Counted from the stretch's first letter, positions 52,080-62,483 are shown. The stretch: 64,000 nt of DNA from Vibrio japonicus (GCF_024582835.1 NZ_CP102096.1:1674001-1738000), one strand, 5' to 3'. Notes: a model not told the origin generated them from the sequence alone. Numbers and translations: made by a program.

Positions 52080-54278
52080 TCACGCGTGTAGGCGTTTATC
52101 TAAACGATCTTTGAACTGATAAAGCTGCTCTGAGAACTGCGAGAGCGCATCATCAAGCTCTATTTCGTCGATTGGCTTGGCAATAATCGAATCAACGCCA
52201 GCACTTTTCATGAGCGTTCGGGTCTCTGGAAAAACATCCGCTGTACAACCAAATATGAGCACTTTGCTCTGCTTTATTTGTAAAGATCGAATCGCTTGTG
52301 TCGCCTCAACGCCATCCATGACGGGCATATGGTGATCCATAAGTACGAGGTCATATTCCCCATTAGTCACGGCTTGGACTGCTTCCTTCCCATTTACTGA
52401 ACATTCGCAGCTAAACCCTTTATGAGACAGCAGCGCGCTCAGAATCGCGGCATTGGTGCGGTTATCCTCAACGATTAACGCTTTAAGGCCAGTGTACCTA
52501 TGACTGTTATGTGAACGGACCGTAGGTGCTGTTGCTTTGCATTGCTGCATTTTAATCGTGACTTCAAAGCAGCACCCTTCTCCCAAAGTGCTGGTCACAC
52601 GAACTTCTCCCTCCATCAGTTCACACAACTGTTTGACAATCGCCAATCCTAACCCGGTTCCTCCAAAACGGCGTGTCGTAGAAGACTCTGCCTGTACAAA
52701 GGGTTTAAAGATTTTCTCTTGCGCGTCTTCAGGAATACCAATTCCCGTATCTGACACTTTGATTTGGAGGTAATCTTCATCGTTAATGCGCTGTTCACTA
52801 AAGTGCGCTTCTACGGTTCCCTCTGACGTAAACTTGACTGCATTGTTGAGTAAGTTAAACAGAATCTGACGCAGGCGTGCTTTATCAGAGCAATACCAAC
52901 GATCTTCCGGCACGTCCGATATGACTTGGAACTCAAGCCCTTTTTCAGCACAGAGAGAAAAGTAAGTACTATGCAGGCTTCCAATGATTGAATCGAATGG
53001 GAAAGGGCTACTCTCTAGCTCTACTCTTCCCTGCTCGACTTTAGAGAAGTCTAAGATCTCGTTCAGCAACATCATCATATGATCACCAGACTCGTACAGT
53101 GAGCGTAATTGTCTGCGCTGGTTGTCATCTAATTGGGTTTTTAGCAGGATCTGCGCGGTCCCCAAAACACCATTCATCGGAGTTCTAATCTCGTGGGAAA
53201 GCGTGGCCAAAAATGCGCTTTTGGCTTGGGTCGAGGCAAGTGCTTTCTTTTTCTCTTCCTCTAAATAAACGGTTTTCTGATTAAATCTATCAATGAGTTG
53301 CTTAATTTCATCGTTGCTATTGTAGTTAATATCAATGATCCCCCCTTCTTTGGAATCATCGACCCTCTGCGCAATTAAAACGATTGGGGATATAAGGTAT
53401 CTGTTGATAAAGAAGTATCCTAGCATCACGCAGATCAACATAATCGGCATCAAACCGGCTTCAACTTTGGAAACCACTTCATACACCTGATCATCAACAA
53501 TCCGCTTTGCGTTGACCACATCCACATTCCAATTGAAGTTACCAAATGTATGCCGCCCAATGTGTTCACCATCTAAGCGTTTAAAATGGTGCTTTAGGAT
53601 CACTTCTCCATAAGAATCCGTTAAGTACACGCCTAAGTCATACTCTTCCGCGTGATGACGAACAAAACCGACAAGCTCTTCTAACGACACATCAACCGTC
53701 GCAACGCCCGCAAACTGGTCGTTTATATAATAAGGTGCAGAGGCAGTAATCATTTGTACTTGAGTAAATGGGTCAACGTAAACACGAGACCAAGACACCG
53801 TGCCAGCAGGTGCATTGATAACGGACGTGTACCAATCTTCGTGGTCGTATCCGCCAGCTTCAGGAGAGTCATAAGAATAGATACGTTCGACTGTTCCATC
53901 GTCGGTGCGATTAAAGAACTGACTTGAGTAAGCAAGATCGGGCCTTTGTGAATAAGGGGCCGGCCATAACCCACCACTGACGGCGACACCTTCTGTCAGA
54001 GAAAACAAACTTTGTAGATGTTCTGCCTTACTACTTGGCGATTCATTACTGCTGCCAATGACGATAATGCTGTGCAGCAAACCCAATGAGCGATTAACGG
54101 GCGCTTGAATGTAGGATGAGATCAACTCGGTGCGTAAGTCTAGATTTCGTTCCAGTTGCTTCCGTGTTGGAGGCTCTACGACTAAATAACTGACTGTACC
54201 GATCAATGTAACAACCACAACTAGGTACAAGGCCAGCGCGAGCATGCTCTTTCGTTTTAGGGAAGATTGGATATCCAT
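52080..54278 (-). CDS. Hybrid sensor histidine kinase / response regulator with Cache sensor
   Basis: A 732-residue membrane kinase. A helix at about 11-34, a periplasmic double-Cache-like sensor (about 40-270), a second helix (275-292), HAMP-like linker, HisKA with His362 in TLSHEIRTPMNGVLG, an ATPase domain (GTGLGLAIVKQL), and a C-terminal receiver with Asp648 in YDLVLMDHHMPVMDG follow in order. No phosphotransfer domain is fused, so a separate Hpt protein is expected. The signal is unknown. ATG 54278 is preferred to TTG two codons upstream. It lies alone beside tRNA-Ser. Confidence 0.93.
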   Translation of the reverse strand: MDIQSSLKRKSMLALALYLVVVVTLIGTVSYLVVEPPTRKQLERNLDLRTELISSYIQAPVNRSLGLLHSIIVIGSSNESPSSKAEHLQSLFSLTEGVAVSGGLWPAPYSQRPDLAYSSQFFNRTDDGTVERIYSYDSPEAGGYDHEDWYTSVINAPAGTVSWSRVYVDPFTQVQMITASAPYYINDQFAGVATVDVSLEELVGFVRHHAEEYDLGVYLTDSYGEVILKHHFKRLDGEHIGRHTFGNFNWNVDVVNAKRIVDDQVYEVVSKVEAGLMPIMLICVMLGYFFINRYLISPIVLIAQRVDDSKEGGIIDINYNSNDEIKQLIDRFNQKTVYLEEEKKKALASTQAKSAFLATLSHEIRTPMNGVLGTAQILLKTQLDDNQRRQLRSLYESGDHMMMLLNEILDFSKVEQGRVELESSPFPFDSIIGSLHSTYFSLCAEKGLEFQVISDVPEDRWYCSDKARLRQILFNLLNNAVKFTSEGTVEAHFSEQRINDEDYLQIKVSDTGIGIPEDAQEKIFKPFVQAESSTTRRFGGTGLGLAIVKQLCELMEGEVRVTSTLGEGCCFEVTIKMQQCKATAPTVRSHNSHRYTGLKALIVEDNRTNAAILSALLSHKGFSCECSVNGKEAVQAVTNGEYDLVLMDHHMPVMDGVEATQAIRSLQIKQSKVLIFGCTADVFPETRTLMKSAGVDSIIAKPIDEIELDDALSQFSEQLYQFKDRLDKRLHA

Positions 54279-54405
54279 AGCCAACTGAATTTATATTGTT
54301 TATCAAAAATTATAGTGAATATTTAAACCCTTCAACCTTTTTATCGTTCACATCGCCTGTTACCATTGCTGCATCACAACTCATCGACATTTATGGTAAA
54401 TCACT

Positions 54406-54975
54406 TTGACTCTACAAGAACTTCTCTCTCAACCAGAGTTACAAGACAAACTTATTAACGAAGCGAAAACGCGCGGTTTTGTAACGGCGATGGCCGCTGC
54501 GCCAAACCTGTTGGCTCCTCAAGAATGGCTTCCTTTCTTATGGGGAGGAGAAGAAGTCGCACCTTTTTCCGATGGTGAGCACCTAGAAACCTACATTGAA
54601 CATATCATTGCGATGTGGAATGAGTACCGACCTGCGCTACTTGAAAACCGTTGGCAGTGGCCTTCTGAATGTGTGCTGGACGAAGAAGAAATTGTAAACG
54701 AAGCGGCACGCGACTTTTGTGAAGGTTTACTTCAAGGCTGGCAATTATCACGTGATGATTGGGAAACCATCATGCCGGAAGATAGCGAAGATAGCGCGCT
54801 ATTAGGCGGTGTGTTGTTATCTTTGAGTATGCTTTACGATCCAGAAACATCAATCGCGACACTTGCTGAGCAAGGTATTGAGGGACTAGAGCAATTCGAA
54901 GAGATCTTTAACTCTATTCCAATGATGTTATGCGGTTTAACAATGCGTGGCGCTTCGCTCGCTAATGCAGAATAG
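54406..54975 (+). CDS. UPF0149 (YecA/YgfB) family protein
   Basis: A 189-residue acidic helical protein of the UPF0149 family. It begins with a TTG codon and TLQELLSQPELQ. The typical features are MAAAPNLLAPQEWLPFLWG and the second half FCEGLLQGW followed by GGVLLSLSMLYDPE. The C-terminal SEC-C zinc motif of longer YecA proteins is absent. Function is unknown. No in-frame ATG lies nearby upstream. A terminator follows. Confidence 0.85.
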   Translation: MTLQELLSQPELQDKLINEAKTRGFVTAMAAAPNLLAPQEWLPFLWGGEEVAPFSDGEHLETYIEHIIAMWNEYRPALLENRWQWPSECVLDEEEIVNEAARDFCEGLLQGWQLSRDDWETIMPEDSEDSALLGGVLLSLSMLYDPETSIATLAEQGIEGLEQFEEIFNSIPMMLCGLTMRGASLANAE

Positions 54976-55009
54976 CAATACCCAATGAAATCACTTTGAT
55001 TAGTATAAA

Positions 55010-55037
55010 AGAGCCGCTGTTTTTATTCAGCGGCTTT
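55010..55037 (+). terminator. Terminator of the UPF0149 gene
   Basis: AGAGCCGCTG and CAGCGGCTTT pair over a T-rich loop, followed by CTTTTTGG. It lies 35 bases after the stop codon. Confidence 0.85.
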
Positions 55038-55189
55038 CTTTTTGGATACTCTCTTTTTTTGAAGACTAAGGCTGTTGTTTCAACTGCAATAAGTTCACGC
55101 CAACATCACTTATTTATAAACACCGAGTTACATTTTGTTAGCGCACTTGCTAATATTCGCCCCCGCATTACATCTATTGCAGAAAATCG

Positions 55190-55642
55190 ATGAGAAACGT
55201 TAGAAACAACAAGAGCATACATAAGGTGATGGCACTGTACGTCATTGCTGCTCTATTGTTTCAAATTTACCTCCTCGCCACCATGGTGCTGAACCCATCC
55301 CAAGTCCATAACGGAAACTGGCTGTCAGATGCGCAAGACGAGAAGATCCTCCTGTGTACTTCTGAGGGCTTTAAATGGGTAGATGTGAGCGAGTTAATTG
55401 AGGCGAATGATGATGAAACTGTCACCTTAGATAGTGTTCATGAGCCACTCAAATTTAGCTGCCCACTTTTAGATGTTTGCAAAATATCCGCCATCGTTGC
55501 TGCTTTAATACTGACAGCGATGACTCTTTGGCTTGCTCGTTTTTCCCCTACCATTCCAAACTATCAACATATTAGTTGCAGAAGGAATCTATACCTATCC
55601 ATCGCTCCTAAACAGTCACCACCATTCTTTGTTTACGCATAA
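55190..55642 (+). CDS. DUF2946-like membrane protein next to a copper chaperone
   Basis: A 150-residue protein with an N-terminal membrane helix (about 14-34) and a second helix at about 98-117 (ISAIVAALILTAMTLWLA). Between them lies a periplasmic loop with cysteines in ILLCTSEGFKWV and KFSCPLLDVC, as in the DUF2946 family, whose Cys-rich loops often accompany copper-handling genes. The PCuAC gene follows 99 bases later on the same strand. A metal role is likely from context, but unproven. Confidence 0.72.
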   Translation: MRNVRNNKSIHKVMALYVIAALLFQIYLLATMVLNPSQVHNGNWLSDAQDEKILLCTSEGFKWVDVSELIEANDDETVTLDSVHEPLKFSCPLLDVCKISAIVAALILTAMTLWLARFSPTIPNYQHISCRRNLYLSIAPKQSPPFFVYA

Positions 55643-55741
55643 ACAACGAATTATCCATTTGGCATACAAGCAAACACTATAATTTGCCAAACAAAAACTG
55701 AGTGTATTTCCACTTAAGTGGTTTAACTGATTTAGGAATAA

Positions 55742-56233
55742 ATGATGAAAAAGTATTTAATGAAAAAGTCCCTTCAAACGTTCTCTCTTGCTCTTTGCGC
55801 GCTGTTTAGCTCAGCTTCTATTGCGCATGACTATCACAAAGGCAACATCCAGATTGATCACCCTTGGAGCCGAGAAGCCCCTCCTACAGCAACGGTAATC
55901 GCGGGATTTTTCCAACTTAAGAACAATTCTGACGTTGATGATTTCCTAATTGACGCAACGACACCCGTAGCAAAGCGAGTGGAGATTCACACTCACGAGA
56001 TGGCTGACGGAATGATGAAAATGAAGCAGATAGACAGCGTGAAGATTACCGCGAAGCAAACAGAAATGTTCAAGCCTGGAGGCTACCACCTAATGATCTT
56101 TAATCCTGAAAAGGCGTACAAAGAAGGTGATCGTTTCCCAATGACGCTGACATTTAAGCACGCAGGAAAAGTCGAAGTTGAAATGGCGGTCGAGAAGAAA
56201 GGCCACGTACACGCGCACGCTCACACACACTAA
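55742..56233 (+). CDS. Periplasmic copper chaperone PCu(A)C
   Basis: A 163-residue exported protein: signal peptide about 1-28 (LQTFSLALCALFSSASIAH). The copper-binding pattern is visible as HTHEMADGMMKMKQ and GGYHLMIF, matching the H(M)x10Mx21HxM motif of PCu(A)C. The C-terminal tail GHVHAHAHTH is an additional histidine cluster that could bind copper or other metals. The protein delivers Cu(I) to cytochrome c oxidase. It is downstream of a DUF2946-like gene. Confidence 0.9.
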   Translation: MMKKYLMKKSLQTFSLALCALFSSASIAHDYHKGNIQIDHPWSREAPPTATVIAGFFQLKNNSDVDDFLIDATTPVAKRVEIHTHEMADGMMKMKQIDSVKITAKQTEMFKPGGYHLMIFNPEKAYKEGDRFPMTLTFKHAGKVEVEMAVEKKGHVHAHAHTH

Positions 56234-56292
56234 CTCAGCGCGTAACTGATGCCTCGTATAACGAGTGCTAGTCGTAATAACTAACGAAAAAA

Positions 56293-56321
56293 ATGCCCCA
56301 CTTCTCAACGAAATGGGGCAT
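56293..56321. terminator. Terminator between PCuAC and potassium channel genes
   Basis: ATGCCCCA and TGGGGCAT pair; on the minus strand the stem is followed by a run of 7 T. It mainly ends the channel gene and may act for both converging genes. Confidence 0.88.
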
Positions 56322-56344
56322 CTTCAAAACAAAAGAGAGTTGTG

Positions 56345-57385
56345 TTAGTTAGACGCCAACACACTCCAATCGAAGGCGTCCACGCGCTCATCCGCGATGT
56401 AAAAGATCTTACAGCCTGCTGGGATTTCCCGCTTTAACTCCGGGTTAAGCTCAATACCATTACCTGAATCTATCGCAATCAAAGTGGCTTGATACGCTTT
56501 CTTGATATGCGTGAACACCGCTTCCACTGTCGTTGAAGGTAACGCCTGAGGGTAGATGGTCGAATACTGCGTCATTCCACGCGTTGATGCGAGAAGTTCC
56601 TGATGCAAAGCACTTGAGCCGGGATCGACCGCCGCCTTCGCCAGCATTTCCGCGCCTACGGCAGGAATACATTCAGCTTTAGGACAATGTTGGCTCAATA
56701 ACTGGCCCAACGCTTCGTCCTTAAAATAAGCCAATAGGTGCGCATTCGGGTTTATGTTTGCACAGTATAAAGAGGCAGAAAGCGTAATATCATCCTCTAA
56801 ATTATCAACGATAATGCAATTTGCATCTGCAACGTTCGCCAGTTGCATTTGTTGGCTGTCGGTATAGCTGTTCACTCTGACGAACTCTATCTCTCCCGGC
56901 AGTGGATTTTCAATATCAGAACGACTGCAAAGTACAATTGGTCGCTTACCTTCTTCCTCATGCTGAAGCATACGAATTAAATGGATGGTGCGCTGACCAT
57001 TCCAGCCAAGAATTAAAATATGGTTTTCCACTCGTACTCTCCGTTTCCCTAAAATGCCCGCTCGCCAATAATCGATGGCACCACTAGCAATACGTCCCAA
57101 AATGGCTGCAAAAAGACTTAAACCACCAGGAATAATAAACAAAACCACTATCCACTTCCCATAACCCGTTTGGGGAGAATAGTCACCGTAACCGACGGTT
57201 GAAGCAGTCACCATGAGATAGTAGATAAACGTCGATAGATTTTCCGTTAATGCGTCTTCACCTGCTAAATACAGCAAAACCCATGAAGCAACGAAATAAA
57301 CTAAACTGATTAGGATCAGGTTTCGGTTACTCAGATGAAAAACGTTAGACGTTAACCATTTTTTGAAAAACAACCATACGGTCAT
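56345..57385 (-). CDS. Potassium channel with TrkA-N (RCK) domain
   Basis: A 346-residue ion channel subunit. Two membrane helices (about 22-40 and 78-97) flank the selectivity filter TASTVGYGDYS (T63-D68). A cytoplasmic RCK/TrkA-N Rossmann domain begins with HILILGWNGQRTIHL, near residue 122. The arrangement is that of MthK/Kch-type channels. Ligand gating by nucleotide or cation is likely. A terminator follows and no operon partner is visible. Confidence 0.9.
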   Translation of the reverse strand: MTVWLFFKKWLTSNVFHLSNRNLILISLVYFVASWVLLYLAGEDALTENLSTFIYYLMVTASTVGYGDYSPQTGYGKWIVVLFIIPGGLSLFAAILGRIASGAIDYWRAGILGKRRVRVENHILILGWNGQRTIHLIRMLQHEEEGKRPIVLCSRSDIENPLPGEIEFVRVNSYTDSQQMQLANVADANCIIVDNLEDDITLSASLYCANINPNAHLLAYFKDEALGQLLSQHCPKAECIPAVGAEMLAKAAVDPGSSALHQELLASTRGMTQYSTIYPQALPSTTVEAVFTHIKKAYQATLIAIDSGNGIELNPELKREIPAGCKIFYIADERVDAFDWSVLASN

Positions 57386-57442
57386 ACACTTACCACAGCA
57401 ATTCCATTAAGTATCTGAAGTTAAATTATAAATCAGATAGAA

Positions 57443-57470
57443 AAAAACCAGCGACTGTTCGCTGGTTTTT
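57443..57470 (-). terminator. Terminator of nadA
   Basis: AAAAACCAGCGA and TCGCTGGTTTTT form a 12-base-pair stem over CTGT. It lies 22 bases after the nadA stop and could also act rightward. Confidence 0.88.
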
Positions 57471-57492
57471 GAATGTGATGTATTTCACTAAA

Positions 57493-58554
57493 TTAGGCGT
57501 TGCCCTTAACTTGCATATTAAGCTCTTCAGCAAACTGCAACATACGGTTAAGAGGGATAAGCGATTTCACTCGAACCTCTTCATCGACGAAAATTTCGTG
57601 CTCTTTACCGCCATCTTGTAGTGCTGATTCAATCGCTTTAAGACCATTCATCGCCATCCAAGGGCAATGTGCACAGCTGCGACACGTCGCACCCGCGCCT
57701 GCCGTTGGCGCTTCAATTAACTCTTTCTCAGGCACAAGCTGCTGCATTTTAAAGAAAATGCCTTTATCCGTTGCAACAATCATTTTTTGCTGAGGGAGCT
57801 CTTTCGCCGCTTTGATTAGCTGACTAGTTGAACCAACGGCATCCGCGAGCTCAACCACACTGGCAGGTGATTCAGGGTGAACGAGGATAGCTGCATCCGG
57901 GTAAACTGACTTCATTTTACGCAGTGCATCTGCTGAGAATTCGTCATGCACCACACATTCGCCTTGCCACAGAAGCATATCTGCACCTGTTTTGTTCGCA
58001 ATGTACGAGCCTAAATGACGATCTGGTCCCCAAATAATTGGCTTGTCTTCAGCATCCAGGTGCTCAACGATTTCAAGAGCAATACTTGATGTCACAACCC
58101 AATCAGCGCGTGCTTTAACAGCAGCAGAGGTGTTTGCATAAACCACAACCGTATGATCCGGATGCGCATCGCAAAACTCTGTGAACTTGTCTGCTGGGCA
58201 GCCTAAATCAAGAGAACACTCTGCTTCTAATGTCGGCATTAAAATGCGTTTTTCAGGCGTAAGAATCTTTGCTGATTCTCCCATAAAACGAACGCCAGCA
58301 ATAATCAGCGTGCTTGCAGGGTGACGATTACCAAATTTCGCCATTTCTAGTGAATCACCAACAAAGCCGCCTGTTTCTTCAGCAAGTGCTTGAATTTCAG
58401 GATCAGTGTAATAATGGGCGATCAATACCGCGTCTCTTTCTTTCAGCAGCTTTTTAATGTTCGCGATGTGCGCTTGCTTTTCGCTGTCTGACAGAGGCGT
58501 TGGTTTTGGCGGAAATGGGTAAACTGTTTCGATTTTATCTAGTATATGGCTCAT
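57493..58554 (-). CDS. nadA: Quinolinate synthase NadA
   Basis: A 353-residue iron-sulfur enzyme that condenses iminoaspartate and dihydroxyacetone phosphate to quinolinate in NAD synthesis. Cysteines for the 4Fe-4S cluster are in [11 protein letters not shown] and [31 protein letters not shown] is the typical N-terminal segment. ATG 58554 (MSHILDK) is used; the open frame continues six codons to a TTG that is unlikely to be used. In vibrios the gene usually follows the tol-pal operon, as here. Confidence 0.95.
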   Translation of the reverse strand: MSHILDKIETVYPFPPKPTPLSDSEKQAHIANIKKLLKERDAVLIAHYYTDPEIQALAEETGGFVGDSLEMAKFGNRHPASTLIIAGVRFMGESAKILTPEKRILMPTLEAECSLDLGCPADKFTEFCDAHPDHTVVVYANTSAAVKARADWVVTSSIALEIVEHLDAEDKPIIWGPDRHLGSYIANKTGADMLLWQGECVVHDEFSADALRKMKSVYPDAAILVHPESPASVVELADAVGSTSQLIKAAKELPQQKMIVATDKGIFFKMQQLVPEKELIEAPTAGAGATCRSCAHCPWMAMNGLKAIESALQDGGKEHEIFVDEEVRVKSLIPLNRMLQFAEELNMQVKGNA

Positions 58555-58669
58555 TGCTCTTGCTCTACGCAACTTCCAGTAATCTGGGTATTGTAACCCT
58601 AACCGTATTCAAGATGCCAGTTTAACCCCGAATAAGTTGGATGACTTTCTGCACGTTCTAGCCAAAAAC

Positions 58670-58691
58670 AAAAAGGAGCGCATTGCGCTCC
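58670..58691 (-). terminator. Terminator of the tol-pal operon
   Basis: GGAGCGC and GCGCTCC pair over a tiny loop; on the minus strand TTTTTG follows. It lies 10 bases after the cpoB stop. Confidence 0.88.
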
Positions 58692-58700
58692 AAATTCATT

Positions 58701-59462
58701 CTATAAGTGCTCTTTTGCCAGTTTGGCTGAAGCACTATCTGGGTATTCGTTCACAACTTGTTGATAGTATTTCTTTGCCTGTGCAGCATTATTGTTTCTG
58801 CTAGCAATGTCACCAAGCTTGACTAACGCATCTGCACGCTTGTTTGAGTCTTTGTAAGACACAACAGCTGCAAAACTTTTTACCGCTTCTTTGTCTTGCT
58901 TCTTAGCAAAGTAGAGCTGACCTAACCAGTAATGGGAGTTAGGGGCAAATGTCGAATCAGGAAAGTCTGTCTGAAATTTTTGAAACGCAGCGATGGCACC
59001 GTTGTAATCTCGCTCCTTAAGGATCAAGTCAACGGCATTTTGATAAGCCGTTTGCTCATTTGCGTTCGTGCTGTACGTTCCTTGCGGAGATTCGTTAGTG
59101 ATATTGTCACTGATTGCAGCTGCTGGAGCGGCACTGACTTGACCACGCACTTTATCCAGTTCGATAAACAACTCTCGTTGGCGCTTCAACATTTGTTGCA
59201 TGTCGTAGTTGTTCTTTTCCAGCTGACCACGTAGTTCACTGATTTCTAGCGCCATTTCGTCTACTTGCTGCTGCATACGAATTTGAACGCGGTTTCTGGT
59301 TTCTAACATTTTTTCCAGACGTTGTACGTCGTTTGAGCTAGATCGAGTGGATGCTGCATTACTGCCGCTTAGATCAGATACTGGAGCTGGTGCAGCGAGC
59401 ACGGAGCCCGCTGCACTTGCCAGTAACGTAAGCGTAATAACGCGCTTAAGGTTACTGAACAT
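58701..59462 (-). CDS. cpoB: Cell division coordinator CpoB (YbgF)
   Basis: A 253-residue periplasmic protein. A signal peptide (about 1-23, ending SVLAA), a coiled coil at about 45-100 that trimerises in the E. coli protein, a linker, and a TPR domain (about 130-253; YNGAIAAFQKFQTDFPDSTF, YWLGQLYFAKKQDKEAVKSF). It links peptidoglycan synthesis with Tol-driven outer membrane constriction. It is the last gene of the operon, 15 bases after pal. Confidence 0.93.
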   Translation of the reverse strand: MFSNLKRVITLTLLASAAGSVLAAPAPVSDLSGSNAASTRSSSNDVQRLEKMLETRNRVQIRMQQQVDEMALEISELRGQLEKNNYDMQQMLKRQRELFIELDKVRGQVSAAPAAAISDNITNESPQGTYSTNANEQTAYQNAVDLILKERDYNGAIAAFQKFQTDFPDSTFAPNSHYWLGQLYFAKKQDKEAVKSFAAVVSYKDSNKRADALVKLGDIASRNNNAAQAKKYYQQVVNEYPDSASAKLAKEHL

Positions 59463-59477
59463 AAGGTTTTTCCTTAA

Positions 59478-60017
59478 TTAGTATACTAGAACAGCACGAC
59501 GGTTCTTAGCGTATACATCGTTAGACTGACCTAGTAGAAGAGGCTTCTCTTCACCGTAGCTCACGATTGAGATTTGATCCGCTTGAACACCTAGTGCTTG
59601 AAGGTATTTAGCAACTGCAGTTGCACGACGCTCACCTAGTGCAATGTTGTACTCTGGCGTACCGCGCTCGTCTGCATGGCCTTCAACTGTTACACGTAGA
59701 GAAGAGTTTTTGCTTAGGTAAGCTGCGTGCGCTTCTAGCATTTCTTCGTAATCTGCTGCGATTGTTGAGTTATCAAACGCAAAGTAGATTGTTTGAGACT
59801 CACGTAGAGCCTGCTCTTTAAGTTCTTGTTCAGAAAGTTGACCAGCTTGATCGATTGGAGATACAACTGTTGTATCAACACCACCTGCTACACCAGACGT
59901 TGTTTGGTTAGTTTCAGAACCAGTTGCATTTGCTGCGTCGTCACTTGAACTACACGCTGTAACTGCTAGTACTGGTAGTGCAATTAGTAGCCCTTTAAGA
60001 ACTTTGTTTAGTTGCAT
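59478..60017 (-). CDS. pal: Peptidoglycan-associated lipoprotein Pal
   Basis: A 179-residue outer membrane lipoprotein. The lipobox is LAVTAC, with Cys22. A Ser/Thr/Gly-rich linker follows, then the OmpA-like peptidoglycan-binding domain (about 75-179) with [20 protein letters not shown]. Pal binds peptidoglycan and TolB and is moved by the TolQRA motor to the division site. AAGGAAA precedes the ATG. It lies between tolB and cpoB. Confidence 0.96.
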   Translation of the reverse strand: MQLNKVLKGLLIALPVLAVTACSSSDDAANATGSETNQTTSGVAGGVDTTVVSPIDQAGQLSEQELKEQALRESQTIYFAFDNSTIAADYEEMLEAHAAYLSKNSSLRVTVEGHADERGTPEYNIALGERRATAVAKYLQALGVQADQISIVSYGEEKPLLLGQSNDVYAKNRRAVLVY

Positions 60018-60051
60018 TTTTATATTTTCCTTAGTTATTAATACTTACTTG

Positions 60052-61407
60052 CTACAAAAACGGTGACCATGCTGGAGCACGAACTCTACCATTTGTTGCC
60101 GGTAATCGAGCTTTAAAGCGTCCATCTATCGAAACCATCGAAAGTACGTTGGTTTTGTTGTAGGTAGAGCTGTAAATAACCATCCCACCATTTGGCGCGA
60201 TGCTTGGTGACTCATCAAGTAAAGTCTTCGTCAATACTTCTACTGAGCCTGTCTCCAAATCTTGCTTCGCTATATTGAATCCCGCGTTGGTGCGATTCAC
60301 CATGACAAGGAAGCGGCCGTCAGGCGTAATCTGTCCACCTAAGTTTTGACTACCTTGCCAAGTCAGACGATTTGGAGTACCACCTGCCAAATCTACTTGA
60401 TAAATCTGAGGTTTTCCACCTCTATCCGATGTAAATACAAGGGATTTTCCATCTGGATGCCAGAATGGTTCAGTATTGTTCGATCTACCCTGAGTAATTT
60501 GCGTCAATTTACGTGTTCTTAGATCAAGCGTATAAACTTGCAACGAACCCGATTTAGACAATACCAATGCTAACTTACTGCCATCAGGAGAGAATCGTGG
60601 CGCACCATTATGACGAGGGTATGATGTCACTTTTTCTTGCTTGCCAGTATAAATATCCATGATGAAGATTTCAGCTTGGCCATTTTGGAAACTTACATAA
60701 GCAAGTTTCTTACCATCTGGCGACCACGCTGGCGACATAAGTGGTTGCTTAGAACGCAATACTAAACGCTCATTGTAACCATCGTAGTCAGACACACGTA
60801 GTTGATACGGATATTTGGTATCTTTCTCATTCACCACCACGTACGCGATGCGTGTAAGAAAAGCACCACGTTCGCCAATTAATTCTTGGTAAATCAAATC
60901 TGAAATTCGATGCGCATATTCACGCATGCGTTCGCCAGGTACAGTGGCACGCTTGTTAAACAATACGTGATCTTGAGCCAGCACCAACTCGCCATCTGCG
61001 TTCAACGCTTTGCTCTGCCCTTGCGTCAGCTGTCCACGAATCACGTCAACAAGCTGATAGTTAATCAGGTAGTTACCATCCGCATTTTGAGTAATACTTC
61101 CCGTTAGTACCGCATCAACACCTAACCCGGTCCATGCGTCAAAATTGACCTCTGCATCACTGTAGGGTGTTTGTGGCATTTTATTGGTTGGGACTGGGCT
61201 AAATTTGCCACTTCGTTGTAAATCGGATGCGATCACCGCTGACATGTCGTGGGGTAGCTTAGTCGTCCCTTCCCATTTAAACGGAACAATCCCAATCGGG
61301 CGTGCCGAGTCGATACCGTCAGTAATAACCAGTTCCAGTGCAGCGTTTGCTACATTCGAGATACTGCAGAGCAGTACAAACATTCCTATTAGAAAGCGTT
61401 TAATCAC
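60052..61407 (-). CDS. tolB: Tol-Pal system protein TolB
   Basis: A 451-residue periplasmic protein. Signal peptide about 1-22 (NVANAA), an N-terminal alpha/beta domain (25-180), then a six-bladed beta-propeller with repeated [15 protein letters not shown] WD40/PD40 units. TolB links TolA and Pal. The ATG follows the tolA stop by 12 bases. The length is normal for a vibrio TolB. Confidence 0.96.
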   Translation of the reverse strand: MIKRFLIGMFVLLCSISNVANAALELVITDGIDSARPIGIVPFKWEGTTKLPHDMSAVIASDLQRSGKFSPVPTNKMPQTPYSDAEVNFDAWTGLGVDAVLTGSITQNADGNYLINYQLVDVIRGQLTQGQSKALNADGELVLAQDHVLFNKRATVPGERMREYAHRISDLIYQELIGERGAFLTRIAYVVVNEKDTKYPYQLRVSDYDGYNERLVLRSKQPLMSPAWSPDGKKLAYVSFQNGQAEIFIMDIYTGKQEKVTSYPRHNGAPRFSPDGSKLALVLSKSGSLQVYTLDLRTRKLTQITQGRSNNTEPFWHPDGKSLVFTSDRGGKPQIYQVDLAGGTPNRLTWQGSQNLGGQITPDGRFLVMVNRTNAGFNIAKQDLETGSVEVLTKTLLDESPSIAPNGGMVIYSSTYNKTNVLSMVSIDGRFKARLPATNGRVRAPAWSPFL

Positions 61408-61419
61408 GGCTTATTCCTT

Positions 61420-62469
61420 TTAGTCCAATGCAACAGTTAAGTTGATGTCTTTAAGTTTTTCGTTGACAGAAGCTTCCGAAGATTTAGGAAACGAGCCGAC
61501 CTTTGCAATTGCGCTTTTGGTCGCTGCACACACTCTAGAGTCTCCACCTACAACGGTTACGCCAGAAACGAGCATATCCGACCCCGTTGGAATCAGCTTC
61601 ATTTTGACTTTACACTCTTTCCCCAACAAATAATCATCTTTGATAAGTCTTTGCTGAATATTTTGAATATAGATAGCTGACATGCGTGCGATTTCATCGT
61701 CAATAAAACGATTTCGCGCCACGTTATTTTGTCCAGCTTCCGTTTCTAGCCCTGCAAAGATGTCGTTTAGTGCCGCTTCTTGCTCTTTCGCTTCACGTTC
61801 CAAACGTTTTAACCGTTCTTGTTCTTTACGAGCTTTCTCTGCCGCCTCTTTTGCAGCCTTCTCTTTCGCTAAGCGGTCTTTTTCCGCTTTTGCAGCCTTT
61901 TCTTCCGCTTCTTTCGCTGCTTTTTCACGAGCTAGACGCTCTTTTTCAGCTTTGGCAATAGCAGCTTCTTTCGCTAAACGCTCTTGCTCTGCCTTTTTGA
62001 TCGCCTCTTCCTTCGCTTTGCGTTCTGTCTCTAGCTTAGCAGCTCGTTCGTTTTCTTTACGAACACGCTCTTCCGCTGCTAAACGTTCCTTTTCTTTCTG
62101 AACACGTTGCTTCTCTGCTTCTCGAGCCGCTTTCGCTTCTTTCACTTGCTGCTCTTTCAGCTTACGAATGCGTTCTTCTTCAGCTTGACGATTCTTTTCA
62201 AGTTGCTCGCTTTCACGACGAAGTTTATCAAGCCTATCCTGCTCTTTCTTCGCCGCTTCTTCACGTTGACTACGAATCTGTTGCGCTTGCTGCCTAACCA
62301 TAGAGGGATCAATCACCACTGCCTGAACCATCTGACCAGAAGGCTCGGGCTTAGACATGGTAAAATCAGCCCCCCAAACCAGCGCAACCACCAGTAAGGC
62401 GTGAAGAGAAACCGATATGAATATCGGCTTCGTACTATCACTCTTTTTTCTAGGCTTACTATCTTTCAT
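61420..62469 (-). CDS. tolA: Tol-Pal system protein TolA
   Basis: A 349-residue inner-membrane protein. One membrane helix (about 17-36, IFISVSLHALLVVALVWG), a long Lys/Glu/Ala-rich helix (about 50-250) with repeats such as AEKERLAREKAAKEAEEK, and a small C-terminal domain that binds TolB/Pal. TolA transmits force from TolQR to the outer membrane. It is also the entry point of filamentous phages and group A colicins in relatives. The repeats make long antisense open frames, which are not genes. Confidence 0.94.
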   Translation of the reverse strand: MKDSKPRKKSDSTKPIFISVSLHALLVVALVWGADFTMSKPEPSGQMVQAVVIDPSMVRQQAQQIRSQREEAAKKEQDRLDKLRRESEQLEKNRQAEEERIRKLKEQQVKEAKAAREAEKQRVQKEKERLAAEERVRKENERAAKLETERKAKEEAIKKAEQERLAKEAAIAKAEKERLAREKAAKEAEEKAAKAEKDRLAKEKAAKEAAEKARKEQERLKRLEREAKEQEAALNDIFAGLETEAGQNNVARNRFIDDEIARMSAIYIQNIQQRLIKDDYLLGKECKVKMKLIPTGSDMLVSGVTVVGGDSRVCAATKSAIAKVGSFPKSSEASVNEKLKDINLTVALD

Positions 62470-62483
62470 ATCTTTAAGAAAAA

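Noticed and set aside
54393..54405. ATG upstream of the UPF0149 gene as its start
   Set aside because: It is out of frame with the protein (13 bases before the TTG), so the TTG at 54406 is kept.
61682..62101. Long rightward open frame (139 codons) opposite tolA, rich in Ser, Ala and Phe
   Set aside because: It is the antisense of the Lys/Glu/Ala repeats of tolA; low-complexity codons rarely give stops in that frame. No ribosome site or family.
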